Positions 1-6,722 of a stretch of DNA of 21,003 nt are shown here, piece after piece. Origin of the DNA: JAZDEL01 sp043820655. GTDB lineage: Archaea > Iainarchaeota > Iainarchaeia > Iainarchaeales > JAZDEL01. Each line of letters starts with the position of its first letter. The stretch's first letter is position 1. The stretch is taken from positions 1 to 21,003 of the forward strand of contig JBDRDO010000064.1 in the NCBI GenBank assembly GCA_043820655.1. The letters are read 5' to 3'. The notes under the pieces were generated by a model. It was not told where the DNA came from. It saw only the letters and a program-made list of their open reading frames with translations, and made no database searches. Both the position numbers and the translations under genes were made by a program.

Positions 1-146
1 TGAACCTTGAGGACTCGGATTTCAGATACAAACTGCTTATTGGTGCACTTACGAAGTTTGATGTTTCGGGAATTGTAATTTGCGAGAGCCCGAATATTGA
101 GGGCGATGCGCTGCTGATGCAAAAGTATTATTCCTCACAAAAATGA
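1..146 (+). CDS. Endonuclease IV-like (AP endonuclease, TIM-barrel) C-terminal fragment
   Basis: This open frame enters from the left edge (codons in phase with position 3) and stops with TGA at 144-146, giving the last 47 residues of a protein. The tail reads ...GALTKFDVSGIVICESP..., then NIEGDALLMQKYY near the end. This matches the C-terminal strand and helix of archaeal endonuclease IV/xylose-isomerase-like TIM-barrel proteins, in which an ESP motif precedes a conserved D-A-L-x-M-x-x-Y-Y helix. The family cleaves DNA 5' of abasic sites in base excision repair and binds metal. Only this short tail is visible, so none of the metal ligands nearer the N-terminus can be checked. The assignment rests on recognising the tail. 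Confidence 0.6.
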   Translation, partial: NLEDSDFRYKLLIGALTKFDVSGIVICESPNIEGDALLMQKYYSSQK

Positions 147-149
147 AAC

Positions 150-196
150 ATTTATAATGCCTGGAGGGGGGTATAAATATAATATAGGTGTGATTA
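150..196 (+). promoter_or_regulatory. Promoter and ribosome binding site for the small membrane protein
   Basis: Two TATA-like elements follow the upstream stop: TTTATAAT at 151-158 and TATAAATA at 172-179. The first would place a transcript start near 181, leaving a short leader carrying AGGTG at 186-190 as a Shine-Dalgarno before the ATG at 197. The second would give an essentially leaderless message. The sequence does not decide between them. Confidence 0.4.
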
Positions 197-493
197 ATGG
201 CTGAAGATTCTGCAGATTCAGGAGGGAATTCAGGAAACGGGATTGGCACTCTTGACAGATGGATAGCGAGATTTGTCGGGCATGTGACAAAACAGATAAG
301 CACTGTTGTTGCGGCATTATTCCTGCTTTTTGCGCTTGGCGCGGTTTACGGCTCGCTTGTCACGGCGAGACAGCATGAGTTAGGGACATGGCTTCTTATT
401 GCGCCCGCTGCATTGGGTCTGCTTGCGTATTACAGCAGGGGTTTTGCGCTTGCGCTTTTCGTGCTGATTGTGATTTTTTTCGCAATACTTTGA
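197..493 (+). CDS. Small three-TM membrane protein, function unknown
   Basis: A 98-residue protein I do not recognise. The first ~18 residues are acidic, Ser/Gly/Asn-rich and likely disordered. An amphipathic stretch follows (about 19-32), then three hydrophobic segments at about 33-56, 62-79 and 81-98, the last running to the C-terminus. AGGTG at 186-190 lies 6 bases before the ATG and supports the start. It ends 24 bases before the start of the membrane-tethered regulator on the same strand, so the two may be co-transcribed, and it could be a partner of that regulator. There is no motif to support a specific function. Confidence 0.75.
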   Translation: MAEDSADSGGNSGNGIGTLDRWIARFVGHVTKQISTVVAALFLLFALGAVYGSLVTARQHELGTWLLIAPAALGLLAYYSRGFALALFVLIVIFFAIL

Positions 494-517
494 ATCCCGA
501 AAAAGGGCGGTATTTAC

Positions 518-1168
518 ATGGCTGATGTTACCATTTCCACGCAGGAATTTAAGGCGCTTAGTTCTGACGTAAGGGTAAATGTAATCAAGATGCTCAATGA
601 GCGGAATTACACGCTCAGCGAGATTTCAGTAAAACTGGGCATGGCTGCGCCGAGCACGAAACAGCATATGCAGACATTGATGGACACCGGGATTGTGAGG
701 CGCATTGAGGAGGGCAGGAAATGGAAATATTATCAGCTCACTAAGAAAGGCAGGGATATCGCAAACGCGGAGGAGAACCAGACGAATATACTCATTGTTT
801 TGGGCGCTGTGCTGATAGGGTTAGTGGGAATTATGACAATTATGTTTGCGGGCATCGGCACTTTGAGCATTCTGCCTTCACAGGCAGGGGCTGAATTCGG
901 CACAGGGTTTGGTGAGGATAGCATGCGAATGCCCGTGATTGCGGCACCTGCAGAGATGGGCATTGCCGAGGGCGAAAACGATGCTGCTTTGCCATTGGCG
1001 GAGAAGCCCATGGACGACGGCACATCCGCGGCTGTAGGAGGCGGAATGCCCCCATTTACTGAGGAGGACTGCCTTGCAATAAATATGCCCCTGACTGCGG
1101 ACGAAGATGCCAATGCAGCGGCAAATGACCTGAATGCGCTTGAGGAATACTGCAACAGGTCGGAATAG
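518..1168 (+). CDS. Membrane-tethered ArsR-like winged-helix regulator
   Basis: A 216-residue one-component regulator. Residues about 8-80 form an ArsR/MarR-like winged helix: FKALSSDVRVNVIKML, the recognition region around APSTKQHMQTLMDTGIV, and a wing KWKYYQLTKKG. A single transmembrane helix follows at about 90-119. The remaining ~97 residues are acidic and low in complexity, with two cysteines (185 and 212) that could form a disulfide outside the cell. The likely topology is DNA-binding domain inside, tail outside. GGGCGGT lies 6 bases before the ATG as a weak ribosome binding site. The gene ends 13 bases before a perfect 16-bp palindrome in front of the pilin unit, which makes it the obvious candidate to bind that site. 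That link is an inference. Confidence 0.8.
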   Translation: MADVTISTQEFKALSSDVRVNVIKMLNERNYTLSEISVKLGMAAPSTKQHMQTLMDTGIVRRIEEGRKWKYYQLTKKGRDIANAEENQTNILIVLGAVLIGLVGIMTIMFAGIGTLSILPSQAGAEFGTGFGEDSMRMPVIAAPAEMGIAEGENDAALPLAEKPMDDGTSAAVGGGMPPFTEEDCLAINMPLTADEDANAAANDLNALEEYCNRSE

Positions 1169-1181
1169 CCCTGTTTTATTG

Positions 1182-1209
1182 TTCGTCAATTGACGAAATA
1201 TTTAAATAA
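1182..1209 (+). promoter_or_regulatory. Perfect palindromic operator plus TATA box (site 1)
   Basis: TTCGTCAATTGACGAA at 1182-1197 is a perfect 16-bp palindrome. One base later comes the TATA box TATTTAAATAA at 1199-1209. The box is centred about 28 bases before the ATG at 1232, so the pilin mRNA is probably leaderless. The same operator, gap and TATA layout recurs at 3743-3781. Confidence 0.75.
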
Positions 1210-1231
1210 GGTTTGCCCCATATTTAAGAAT

Positions 1232-1408
1232 ATGAAATTGCTTTTTGAGGAAAGGGGGCAGATTTCGGTTGAGCTTATCATAGTGCTTGCCGCGGTTGTT
1301 GCGATAATACTTCTGCTGGTTTCGCAATTGCAGAAAACGACTGCCAAGGGCGCAAAGGTAATCGACACAAAAACCTCCGACATTTTTGACGAGATTGAGG
1401 ACATATGA
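1232..1408 (+). CDS. Short class III signal peptide pilin-like protein
   Basis: A 58-residue protein. After MKLLFEERG comes the class III signature QISVEL and a ~20-residue hydrophobic core (IIVLAAVVAIILLLV), then a short polar tail rich in Lys, Thr and Asp. Archaeal prepilin peptidases (EppA/FlaK type) cut such precursors between Gly and Gln, here after residue 9, and the hydrophobic helix then packs in the pilus core. An upstream in-frame ATG at 1190 would lie within the palindrome/TATA region, so I prefer the ATG at 1232, which sits where a leaderless transcript would begin. The stop codon overlaps the start of the next pilin (ATGA), indicating translational coupling. Confidence 0.8.
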   Translation: MKLLFEERGQISVELIIVLAAVVAIILLLVSQLQKTTAKGAKVIDTKTSDIFDEIEDI

Positions 1409-1980
1409 CGCCGCGTGTAATTGCGGGGAAGTACAGTGCTGCCGAGCAAGTGCTGCCGAAGGCGCACGCGGCACGCGCGGACGCAAACGCGCAGGCGCAC
1501 GGATCACGCGCGGATGATTTCGGGCAAAGCCCGAAAGATTCCGGACAAAAGTCCGGAACTCCTTCCGCGCAGGGGCAGGCAAGCATTGAGTACCTATTGC
1601 TTGTTGCCGTGTTCCTTTCATTTCTCGCATTCCTCACTCCCGGTGTTGTGCGTGCATATAGTGCAGGTGTTTTCGGAATGGATGTGCGGAATGCCGAACT
1701 CTTTTTAGGGAAAGCAACGGGCGCGGCGGATGAACTGCAAAGCTTCGGCACGGGAACATCTGCAAGGATTGAGGGCGAGCCCGTAGGGGAGTGGGAAATT
1801 TCCGCGCGCGGGCAGATGCTGTATGTTGTTGTTAGCAACGAGGACCTTGCGCGCAATAAGGAACTTTCTGCCGAACTGCCGCGGGGGGTCGTATTTTCCG
1901 AGCCCGTGAAAATGCAGGGGAAAAAATTTGTGCTCTCGCTTAAAAACACAGGCAGCGGAGTGCTAGCGGAATACGGTTAG
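1405..1980 (+). CDS. Class III pilin-like protein with unusual long N-terminal leader
   Basis: A 191-residue protein. The class III signal QGQASIEYLLLVAVFL begins near residue 56, followed by a hydrophobic helix and a beta-rich ~115-residue domain typical of archaeal adhesive pilins. Normally the charged leader before the cleavage Gly is 5-20 residues. Here it is 57, Ala/Arg/Lys-rich, and partly encoded by two perfect DNA hairpins at 1518-1558. The only in-frame starts are the ATG at 1405, which overlaps the previous stop, and a GTG at 1450, so the long leader cannot be trimmed away by choosing a normal later start. Its 3' end overlaps the convergent minus-strand pilin operon by 18 bases. Function in pilus assembly is inferred from the signal. 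Confidence 0.7.
   Translation: MTPRVIAGKYSAAEQVLPKAHAARADANAQAHGSRADDFGQSPKDSGQKSGTPSAQGQASIEYLLLVAVFLSFLAFLTPGVVRAYSAGVFGMDVRNAELFLGKATGAADELQSFGTGTSARIEGEPVGEWEISARGQMLYVVVSNEDLARNKELSAELPRGVVFSEPVKMQGKKFVLSLKNTGSGVLAEYG
1518..1558. repeat. Two tandem perfect hairpins inside the pilin leader
   Basis: TTTCGGGC/GCCCGAAA (1518-1525 with 1529-1536, loop AAA) and TTCCGGAC/GTCCGGAA (1539-1546 with 1551-1558, loop AAAA) are perfect 8-bp stems separated by two bases. They lie in frame inside the coding sequence, in the segment that lengthens the signal leader. They resemble the hairpin cluster at 8263-8366 in style but do not share its sequence. Confidence 0.8.
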
Positions 1981-2322
1981 CGTTATTTCACACAACTGCA
2001 TTGCGGGGGAAAGGTAAAGCGCGGAACTTGAAACCGCGGCTGCGGAATTGCGCGGCCTTGCCCTGCCCGTGCTAATTTCAGTCCCGCAGAAGTTCACAGT
2101 GCCGGTGCTGTTCGGGAATGCGAATGCAAAATCATCGCGGATTATTGTTTCATCAAGTGAACCATCCGCAAGCCAGAGTGAAAGAAGATCGTGCTGTTTC
2201 TGCAGCATCTGCAGATTGTGGAGCGTCGGCTGAGGCTGGGGCACAGGCACTGTCAAAATAAGCGCAAGGAAAAGCAGGGAGAAAAGTGCCTCAATGCTAA
2301 GTGAAATTCCCCTACTGCGCAT
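1963..2322 (-). CDS. Pilin-like secreted protein, fourth gene of minus operon
   Basis: About 119 residues from the preferred start at 2322 (MRSRGISLSIEALFSL...). The N-terminus has the pilin-like pattern of a short basic head, RG, then SLSIEALF and a hydrophobic helix (about residues 8-26), followed by a proline-rich PVPQPQP hinge and a polar domain with a Cys in NFCGTE and another in the LCEITL tail. A longer frame from 2379 exists, but the 2322 start has GGGGG about 8 bases upstream and puts the hydrophobic segment at the N-terminus. It overlaps the preceding gene by 11 bases, and its end overlaps the plus-strand pilin gene. I do not recognise a named family. An extracytoplasmic, membrane-anchored minor pilin is the best guess. 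Confidence 0.65.
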   Translation of the reverse strand: MRSRGISLSIEALFSLLFLALILTVPVPQPQPTLHNLQMLQKQHDLLSLWLADGSLDETIIRDDFAFAFPNSTGTVNFCGTEISTGRARPRNSAAAVSSSALYLSPAMQLCEITLTVFR

Positions 2323-2794
2323 CGCAAACCCCCATGCGGAGGATTGCCTTTTCCACAGTAAGGCCCTGCACAAGAACAATGCGCTCCGCAGTTACACAGC
2401 GCATGCCCTTGGGCGCGGAGTAAATGGTTTCCGCCGTGCCGTTCCTGTAATGCAGAGATAATTCAGAAATGTAAATTCCCCTGCCAAGGTTAATGTTTTC
2501 CGGATTTGCGAGTGAGAGGAGCGCACGGTCAAGCACGCAGGGCATAACGCGTTTTGCGCCGCTGTTAAAGAAAGCCGAACCAAGTTCGGGGCTGTTGATG
2601 TCGGAGTTTTTCACAAGGGTATCTGCAGCCGCAAGGGCGGTGCGCTGAAGCTCAAAAGCATGTTCCGCGGAAACCGCGGCATGTGCACGCACCGCAATGC
2701 TCGAGGTTATCAGGTACATCATAAGGCAGATTGCTATGAACGCAACAAGCAAATCAAAACCGAAAACTGCGCCGCGTTCATCTGTAATGCTCAT
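2312..2794 (-). CDS. Pilin-like secreted protein, third gene of minus operon
   Basis: A 160-residue protein with a pilin-like N-terminus: MSITDERG, then AVFGFDLLVAFIAI and a hydrophobic helix to about residue 30, matching the archaeal class III layout (charged head, Gly, then a hydrophobic stretch with an acidic residue near position +5). The rest is a polar extracytoplasmic domain with three cysteines: one in VMPCVLDR, one in GMRCVTAER and one in GVCDAQ at the C-terminus. The start is well supported by GAGGTGA 7 bases before the ATG. The gene overlaps the preceding one by 17 bases and the next by 11, so it is clearly part of one operon. The exact function is unknown; minor pilin or surface subunit is inferred. 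Confidence 0.7.
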   Translation of the reverse strand: MSITDERGAVFGFDLLVAFIAICLMMYLITSSIAVRAHAAVSAEHAFELQRTALAAADTLVKNSDINSPELGSAFFNSGAKRVMPCVLDRALLSLANPENINLGRGIYISELSLHYRNGTAETIYSAPKGMRCVTAERIVLVQGLTVEKAILRMGVCDAQ

Positions 2795-3119
2795 TAATTT
2801 TCACCTCTATTCCCGTGCCATGCGTACTTTGGGAAAGTGTTGTGCCGGGATTCAGGACTGCGCTCTCCTTTTCAAACCCCTCTTTGCGTGATGCGACTGA
2901 CTGCTGACCTTTCATATAGCACGCGGTTTTGAATCCGCTTATTGCCCCGCCGGCATTTGCGTAGAATGAATCAATGCCAAGCGCACAGCGTGCGCTCTCC
3001 AGCTTCGCCTCAAACATTGAAACCGCACCCTGTGCCTGCGTGGTTTGTGAAGCACCGAGTGCCGCGAACGTGCCCAAAACCGCGAGAAAAACCGCGAATG
3101 AAATCATTGCCTCAAGACT
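2778..3119 (-). CDS. Pilin-like secreted protein, second gene of minus operon
   Basis: 113 residues from the start at 3119. The open frame extends to 3185, but the ATG at 3119 follows the upstream gene's stop by 13 bases, has GTGAGGG just before it, and places the hydrophobic helix (MSLEAMISFAVFLAVLGTF) at the very N-terminus. The SLEAMISF pattern is the pilin-type hydrophobic N-terminus with its conserved Glu. The mature part contains two cysteines (ARCALG, TACYMKG) that could pair outside the cell. There is no recognisable enzymatic domain. Overlap with the next gene indicates co-translation. Role as a minor pilin or surface component is inferred from N-terminus and context. Confidence 0.65.
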   Translation of the reverse strand, partial: SLEAMISFAVFLAVLGTFAALGASQTTQAQGAVSMFEAKLESARCALGIDSFYANAGGAISGFKTACYMKGQQSVASRKEGFEKESAVLNPGTTLSQSTHGTGIEVKINEHYR

Positions 3120-3132
3120 CATGAATAATCCC

Positions 3133-3723
3133 TCACACCAAACTTGCCCCTGCAACGGTCCGCCTGTAACCAGTTGGAATTGCAAACAACTGCCTGAAAT
3201 TTTCGTTTTTTATTTCCGCATATGCCACAGTGCTGCCGATTGCCCCGCCTGTCCAGCTGAATTCCGCAATGTATGTGTTATGCCCTGTGCTAAGCACAAG
3301 CACCTTGAAGCATTCTTTGAGCGCCTTCTTTGAAACAGGCGTGCCCGATGAATTAAGCAGGCGCAGGTAGCTCCCCCCGTAATGCTCGCCCATGTAAAAG
3401 TGGAGTTCGGGATTACCGGGGCGGGCGGATTCAAACTGCGAAAACAGCGCAATAAGGTTTGAGGCAAGCATTTCCTCAATCAGTTTTGGATCACGTATCC
3501 CTGTTAAGAGTGCCTGTTGCATTGTTGCATCAATTGTGCGGTCTACGGCTGTTTCAATTTCAAGGCGCGTAAAGGAGGCGCGCTCAATCTGCATTGCAAG
3601 GCCTGTTGCCTGCGCCGCCTTTTCCTGCTGCATTATTCCCGCATCCGAAAGGAGCAATGCTGCCTCCATGAAAAGCAGGACAAGGACAAAGCTGAATAAT
3701 CCGTGGGGGCGCATGATTACCAT
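3133..3723 (-). CDS. Pilin-like secreted protein, first gene of minus operon
   Basis: A 196-residue protein. After a short head (MVIMRPHG) comes a hydrophobic helix FSFVLVLLFMEAALLL (about residues 9-25), followed by a helical segment and a beta-rich extracytoplasmic domain ending ...TVAGASLV. The head-Gly-hydrophobic arrangement resembles archaeal pilin-like proteins, though the usual Glu of the class III signal is displaced. The ATG at 3723 lies about 25 bases from the centre of a TATA box (3743-3753), consistent with a leaderless or nearly leaderless message. A second in-frame ATG at 3714 is possible. It heads the four-gene operon and is controlled by the palindromic operator at 3755-3770. 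No family name can be given. Confidence 0.7.
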   Translation of the reverse strand: MVIMRPHGLFSFVLVLLFMEAALLLSDAGIMQQEKAAQATGLAMQIERASFTRLEIETAVDRTIDATMQQALLTGIRDPKLIEEMLASNLIALFSQFESARPGNPELHFYMGEHYGGSYLRLLNSSGTPVSKKALKECFKVLVLSTGHNTYIAEFSWTGGAIGSTVAYAEIKNENFRQLFAIPTGYRRTVAGASLV

Positions 3724-3742
3724 AAAAAATTGGGCTGGAACA

Positions 3743-3781
3743 TTAATTAAATACTTCGTTGATTGACGATATAGTTAAATA
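3743..3781. promoter_or_regulatory. Bidirectional promoter with variant of the palindromic operator (site 2)
   Basis: TTCGTTGATTGACGAT at 3755-3770 matches 13 of 16 bases of the perfect palindrome at 1182-1197. On the minus strand it is followed after one base by TATTTAATTAA (3753-3743), and on the plus strand after one base by TAGTTAAATAC (3772-3782). Site 1 has the same one-base gap. The minus promoter would serve the pilin-like operon at 3723 and the plus promoter the M50 protease at 3836. A second plus TATA-like box, TTTATAA, lies near 3800. Confidence 0.7.
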
Positions 3782-3835
3782 CTTGGAATATTGCTGATTT
3801 TTATAAGTTTTGCACCAGCAATGTAGAGTGATAAC

Positions 3836-4450
3836 ATGGCACTACTAGGAAGAAGAGAATGGATTGACCTTACAATTAGCTGGCTTACGATTAGCTTTGC
3901 CTTCGCAGTACTCTGGAAGGGGTTGTTTAACATAGGCCCGCTGTTTGATTTCCTGCCTATTTCAATTGTTGCCGTTGGAACAGGATTCATATTTCATGAG
4001 CTTGCGCACAGGAATGTGGCAAGGCACTTCGGCGCGCACGCGGAATACAGGGCGTGGAGCGTGGGGCTTGTCTTTGCGTTTATCTCCGCACTGGTTGGCT
4101 TCCTTTTTGCTGCGCCAGGCGCGGTTTATATTTACGGGAGGAATATTAATGCACGGAAGAACGGAATTATTTCCGCTGCAGGCCCTGCAGTGAATATTAT
4201 TATTGCATTTATTTTCCTGATTATTGCGCCGTTAGTTGCGGGAACCCAGTTGCTTCTGGACATAGCGATTTTCAGCGCGCGGATAAACTTCTTCCTTGCG
4301 TTGTTCAACCTTCTCCCGATAGGGCCGCTTGACGGCTCAAAGGTTTTTGTATGGGATGTGAAGGTTTGGGTTGCGATGTTTACGATTGCGGGGGCAGGAG
4401 TTTTTCTGTTTAATGAAGTTGCAACGATTTTTACCGCAATTCTTGGCTGA
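3836..4450 (+). CDS. M50 family (site-2 protease-like) membrane metalloprotease
   Basis: A 204-residue polytopic membrane protein. HELAH at residues 54-58 is the zinc-binding HExxH motif inside a transmembrane helix. NLLPIGPLDG (about 158-167) supplies the third ligand Asp of the NxxPxxxLDG motif. No PDZ or CBS domain is present, so this is a minimal core protease. Site-2 proteases cut transmembrane helices of membrane-bound regulators or signal peptides within the bilayer, mostly of N-in orientation. The gene shares an operator region with the divergent pilin-like operon, and the nearby membrane-tethered regulator (518-1168) has a suitable topology. That substrate link is an inference. It ends 3 bases from the convergent CDC48 gene. 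All visible catalytic residues are intact. Confidence 0.88.
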   Translation: MALLGRREWIDLTISWLTISFAFAVLWKGLFNIGPLFDFLPISIVAVGTGFIFHELAHRNVARHFGAHAEYRAWSVGLVFAFISALVGFLFAAPGAVYIYGRNINARKNGIISAAGPAVNIIIAFIFLIIAPLVAGTQLLLDIAIFSARINFFLALFNLLPIGPLDGSKVFVWDVKVWVAMFTIAGAGVFLFNEVATIFTAILG

Positions 4451-4453
4451 AAA

Positions 4454-6637
4454 TCAGCGGACATAACTAAGCTTAACCGCACTTTGCTGTTTCCTGAACT
4501 CCTCATACCCTTCTTTTGTCTCCTCGGATATGCTGGGGGGAATTTTCTCCATTGCCAAATCAAAGTGCTTGGCAGTGACCTTGCCGGTTTTCATGCCATT
4601 CTCTTCAAGGCTTATCAGCGCGGCCTCCCTTATGACTCCTTCAATATCGGCGCCGCTATAGCCCTCCATTTTCTTCGCAAATTTTAAAAGCACAACGCCC
4701 TTGTCAAGGGGAACCTCTTTTGTGTGCACCTTCAGTATTGCAATGCGCGCCTCCTCATCAGGGGCGGAAACCTTGATTATTTTATCAATCCGCCCGGGCC
4801 GCATTAGTGCGGGGTCAAGAAGATCGGGCCGGTTTGTTGCCGCCATAAAAACAACATCCTTCATGTTTTCAATGCCATCCAGTTCAGTAAGGATTTGATT
4901 CAGTATTTTGGCGTTTGACCCTCCCGAGTCAAAACTTCCGCCGCGCCGCGAGGCAAGGCTGTCTATTTCATCAAAGAAAACAATAGAGGGGCTTACCTGC
5001 CTTGCGCGCTTGAATATCTTGCGTATGCCCTTTTCGGTTTCGCCAAGCCACATGGACACAAGCTGCGGGCCTTTTACAGAAATAAAATTTGCCCCGCTCT
5101 CGGTGGCAATCGCCTTTGCAAGCATTGTCTTGCCCGTGCCGGGCGGGCCGTAGATGAGTATGCCTGAGGGAGGAGTTATGCCCATCGCCTTAAATGCGCC
5201 CGGGTTTGTTAGGGGCCACTCCACAGCCTGCTTAAGCTCGGCCTTGATTTTTTCCATCCCGCCCAAATCATCCCATTTGACATTGGGGATTTCAATCGCA
5301 ACCTCACGCAGTGCGGAGGGCTGAACCTCTTTCAGCGCGTCCTGGAAGTCCGCCTTATTAACCTGCATACCCTCGATTAATTTGGCGGGAATATTTTCAT
5401 CCTCAAGATTTATTTCCGGCAGATATCTGCGCAATGCCTTCATTGCGGATTCCTTTGCAAGCGACTCCAAATCCGCGCCCACAAAACCGTGTGTTATTGA
5501 GGCATAGTGCTCAAGGTCGACATCCTTTGCAAGGGGCATGCCGCGGGTGTGAATCTGCAGGATTTCAATCCTGCCTTTCCTGTCAGGCACGCCAATTTCA
5601 ATTTCCCTGTCAAAGCGCCCGGGGCGGCGCAGGGCATCATCAAGGGAATTAATGCGGTTTGTTGCGGCAATGACTATTATGTTTCCGCGCGCGCCCATGC
5701 CGTCCATTGCGGAGAGTATCTGCGCTACAACGCGCCGTTCAACCTCGCCCATAACTTCATCCCTTTTCGGGGCAATGCTGTCTATTTCATCAAAGAAAAC
5801 TATGCTTGGCGCGTTTTTTTCGGCTTCCTTGAAAACCTGCCTTACGCGCTCCTCGGCCTCACCGACAAACTTGGACATTATGCCCGGACTGTCCACGCTT
5901 ATAAAGTGCGCCTGTGTTTCGTTTGCCACTGCCTTTGCAAGAAGGGTTTTGCCTGTCCCTGGCGTGCCGTGAAGCAACACCCCTTTAGGGGGGGAAATGC
6001 CAAGCTTGCGGAAAATCTCGGGATATTTCATTGGCAGCTCTATCATTTCACGCACTTTTCGGATTTCCTCCTCAAGGCCCCCGATGTCCTCATATGCAAC
6101 TTTCGGTATTCCCGAAAGCTCGCCATGCACAGGCTCCTCACGCAGGACAAACTGCGTTAAGTCCGTAACCTTCACAAGCCCGCGCGGCTGGGTTTCAACA
6201 ACGGAATAAACAAAGCCCGAGCCGAAAACTGAAATCCACACATTGTCGCCCTTTGTTACGGGCCTGCCGATGAAGTTCTTTTTGAGGATGCGATCGTAGC
6301 CACTCGCAATAATGCGGACCTCCTGCGTTGGCGCGAGCACAATCTTTTTTGCGTCAATATATTCAGCCTTGCGCACTGTGACCTTTTCCCCCAAACCCAC
6401 ACCGCAATTGTGCCTTATCAAATTGTCCATGCGAATTACCGCGCGCCCCTCATCCTCCGCGCGGGCGGGCCATATCACTGCCGCGGTTTTCTTGGTGCCC
6501 TCAATCTCAACAATGTCACCGGAGGTTACGTCAAGAGCTTCCTTTGTGACGCGGTCAAGCGTGACTATATTCCTGCCAACGTGGCTTGGATCAGGGTCAT
6601 GCACCCTTAAAACAGCTTCCTTGCTTCTGTCCGGCAT
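4454..6637 (-). CDS. cdc48: CDC48/VCP-like AAA+ ATPase
   Basis: A 727-residue unfoldase, normal for archaeal CDC48/VAT. Residues ~1-175 form the N domain (double-psi beta barrel and second subdomain). D1 has Walker A GTPGTGKT (224-231), Walker B IVFFDE (279-284) and arginine-finger region RRPGRFDRE near 337-345. D2 has Walker A GPPGTGKT (497-504) and Walker B around 552-558. These hexamers extract and unfold proteins for degradation. The D2 pore loop reads SMWLGE where SKWVGE is usual. The C-terminus ends ...KLSYVR and lacks the HbYX tripeptide that docks proteasomal ATPases. GGGGGAT 6 bases before the ATG supports the start. The gene converges on the M50 protease. Confidence 0.96.
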   Translation of the reverse strand: MPDRSKEAVLRVHDPDPSHVGRNIVTLDRVTKEALDVTSGDIVEIEGTKKTAAVIWPARAEDEGRAVIRMDNLIRHNCGVGLGEKVTVRKAEYIDAKKIVLAPTQEVRIIASGYDRILKKNFIGRPVTKGDNVWISVFGSGFVYSVVETQPRGLVKVTDLTQFVLREEPVHGELSGIPKVAYEDIGGLEEEIRKVREMIELPMKYPEIFRKLGISPPKGVLLHGTPGTGKTLLAKAVANETQAHFISVDSPGIMSKFVGEAEERVRQVFKEAEKNAPSIVFFDEIDSIAPKRDEVMGEVERRVVAQILSAMDGMGARGNIIVIAATNRINSLDDALRRPGRFDREIEIGVPDRKGRIEILQIHTRGMPLAKDVDLEHYASITHGFVGADLESLAKESAMKALRRYLPEINLEDENIPAKLIEGMQVNKADFQDALKEVQPSALREVAIEIPNVKWDDLGGMEKIKAELKQAVEWPLTNPGAFKAMGITPPSGILIYGPPGTGKTMLAKAIATESGANFISVKGPQLVSMWLGETEKGIRKIFKRARQVSPSIVFFDEIDSLASRRGGSFDSGGSNAKILNQILTELDGIENMKDVVFMAATNRPDLLDPALMRPGRIDKIIKVSAPDEEARIAILKVHTKEVPLDKGVVLLKFAKKMEGYSGADIEGVIREAALISLEENGMKTGKVTAKHFDLAMEKIPPSISEETKEGYEEFRKQQSAVKLSYVR

Positions 6638-6679
6638 TTCAATATCCCCCGATTATGCGCAATGTAATAAAGAGACTGC

Positions 6680-6718
6680 AAAAGGTTAAAAACATCTTCA
6701 CTCGCGGGCTGTCCCGCG
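6680..6718 (-). terminator. Hairpin plus T-tract terminator after NFACT-R gene
   Basis: CGCGGG/CCCGCG (6703-6708 with 6713-6718, loop of four) lies just past the NFACT-R stop. On the minus strand it is followed by TTTTTAACCTTTT (6692-6680). This gives a stem followed by a T-rich run in the right order to end the regulator/NFACT-R transcript before the CDC48 promoter. Confidence 0.55.
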
Positions 6719-6722
6719 GGGG

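Noticed and set aside
733..1189. Several minus-strand frames opposite the winged-helix regulator
   Set aside because: They lie opposite a well-supported regulator, lack ribosome binding sites and show no family features.
1190..1231. Upstream start for the first class III pilin
   Set aside because: This start lies inside the palindrome and TATA region and would put 14 extra residues before the typical head. The ATG at 1232 fits a leaderless transcript.
1278..1949. Minus-strand open frame of 223 codons opposite the pilin gene
   Set aside because: It is antisense to two genes with clear class III signal peptides. Its Ser/Pro/Ala-rich composition is what GC-biased antisense frames give.
5507..6160. 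Long plus-strand open frame (217 codons) inside the CDC48 gene
   Set aside because: It is the antisense shadow of the strongly conserved AAA domains, has no recognisable protein features and no promoter.
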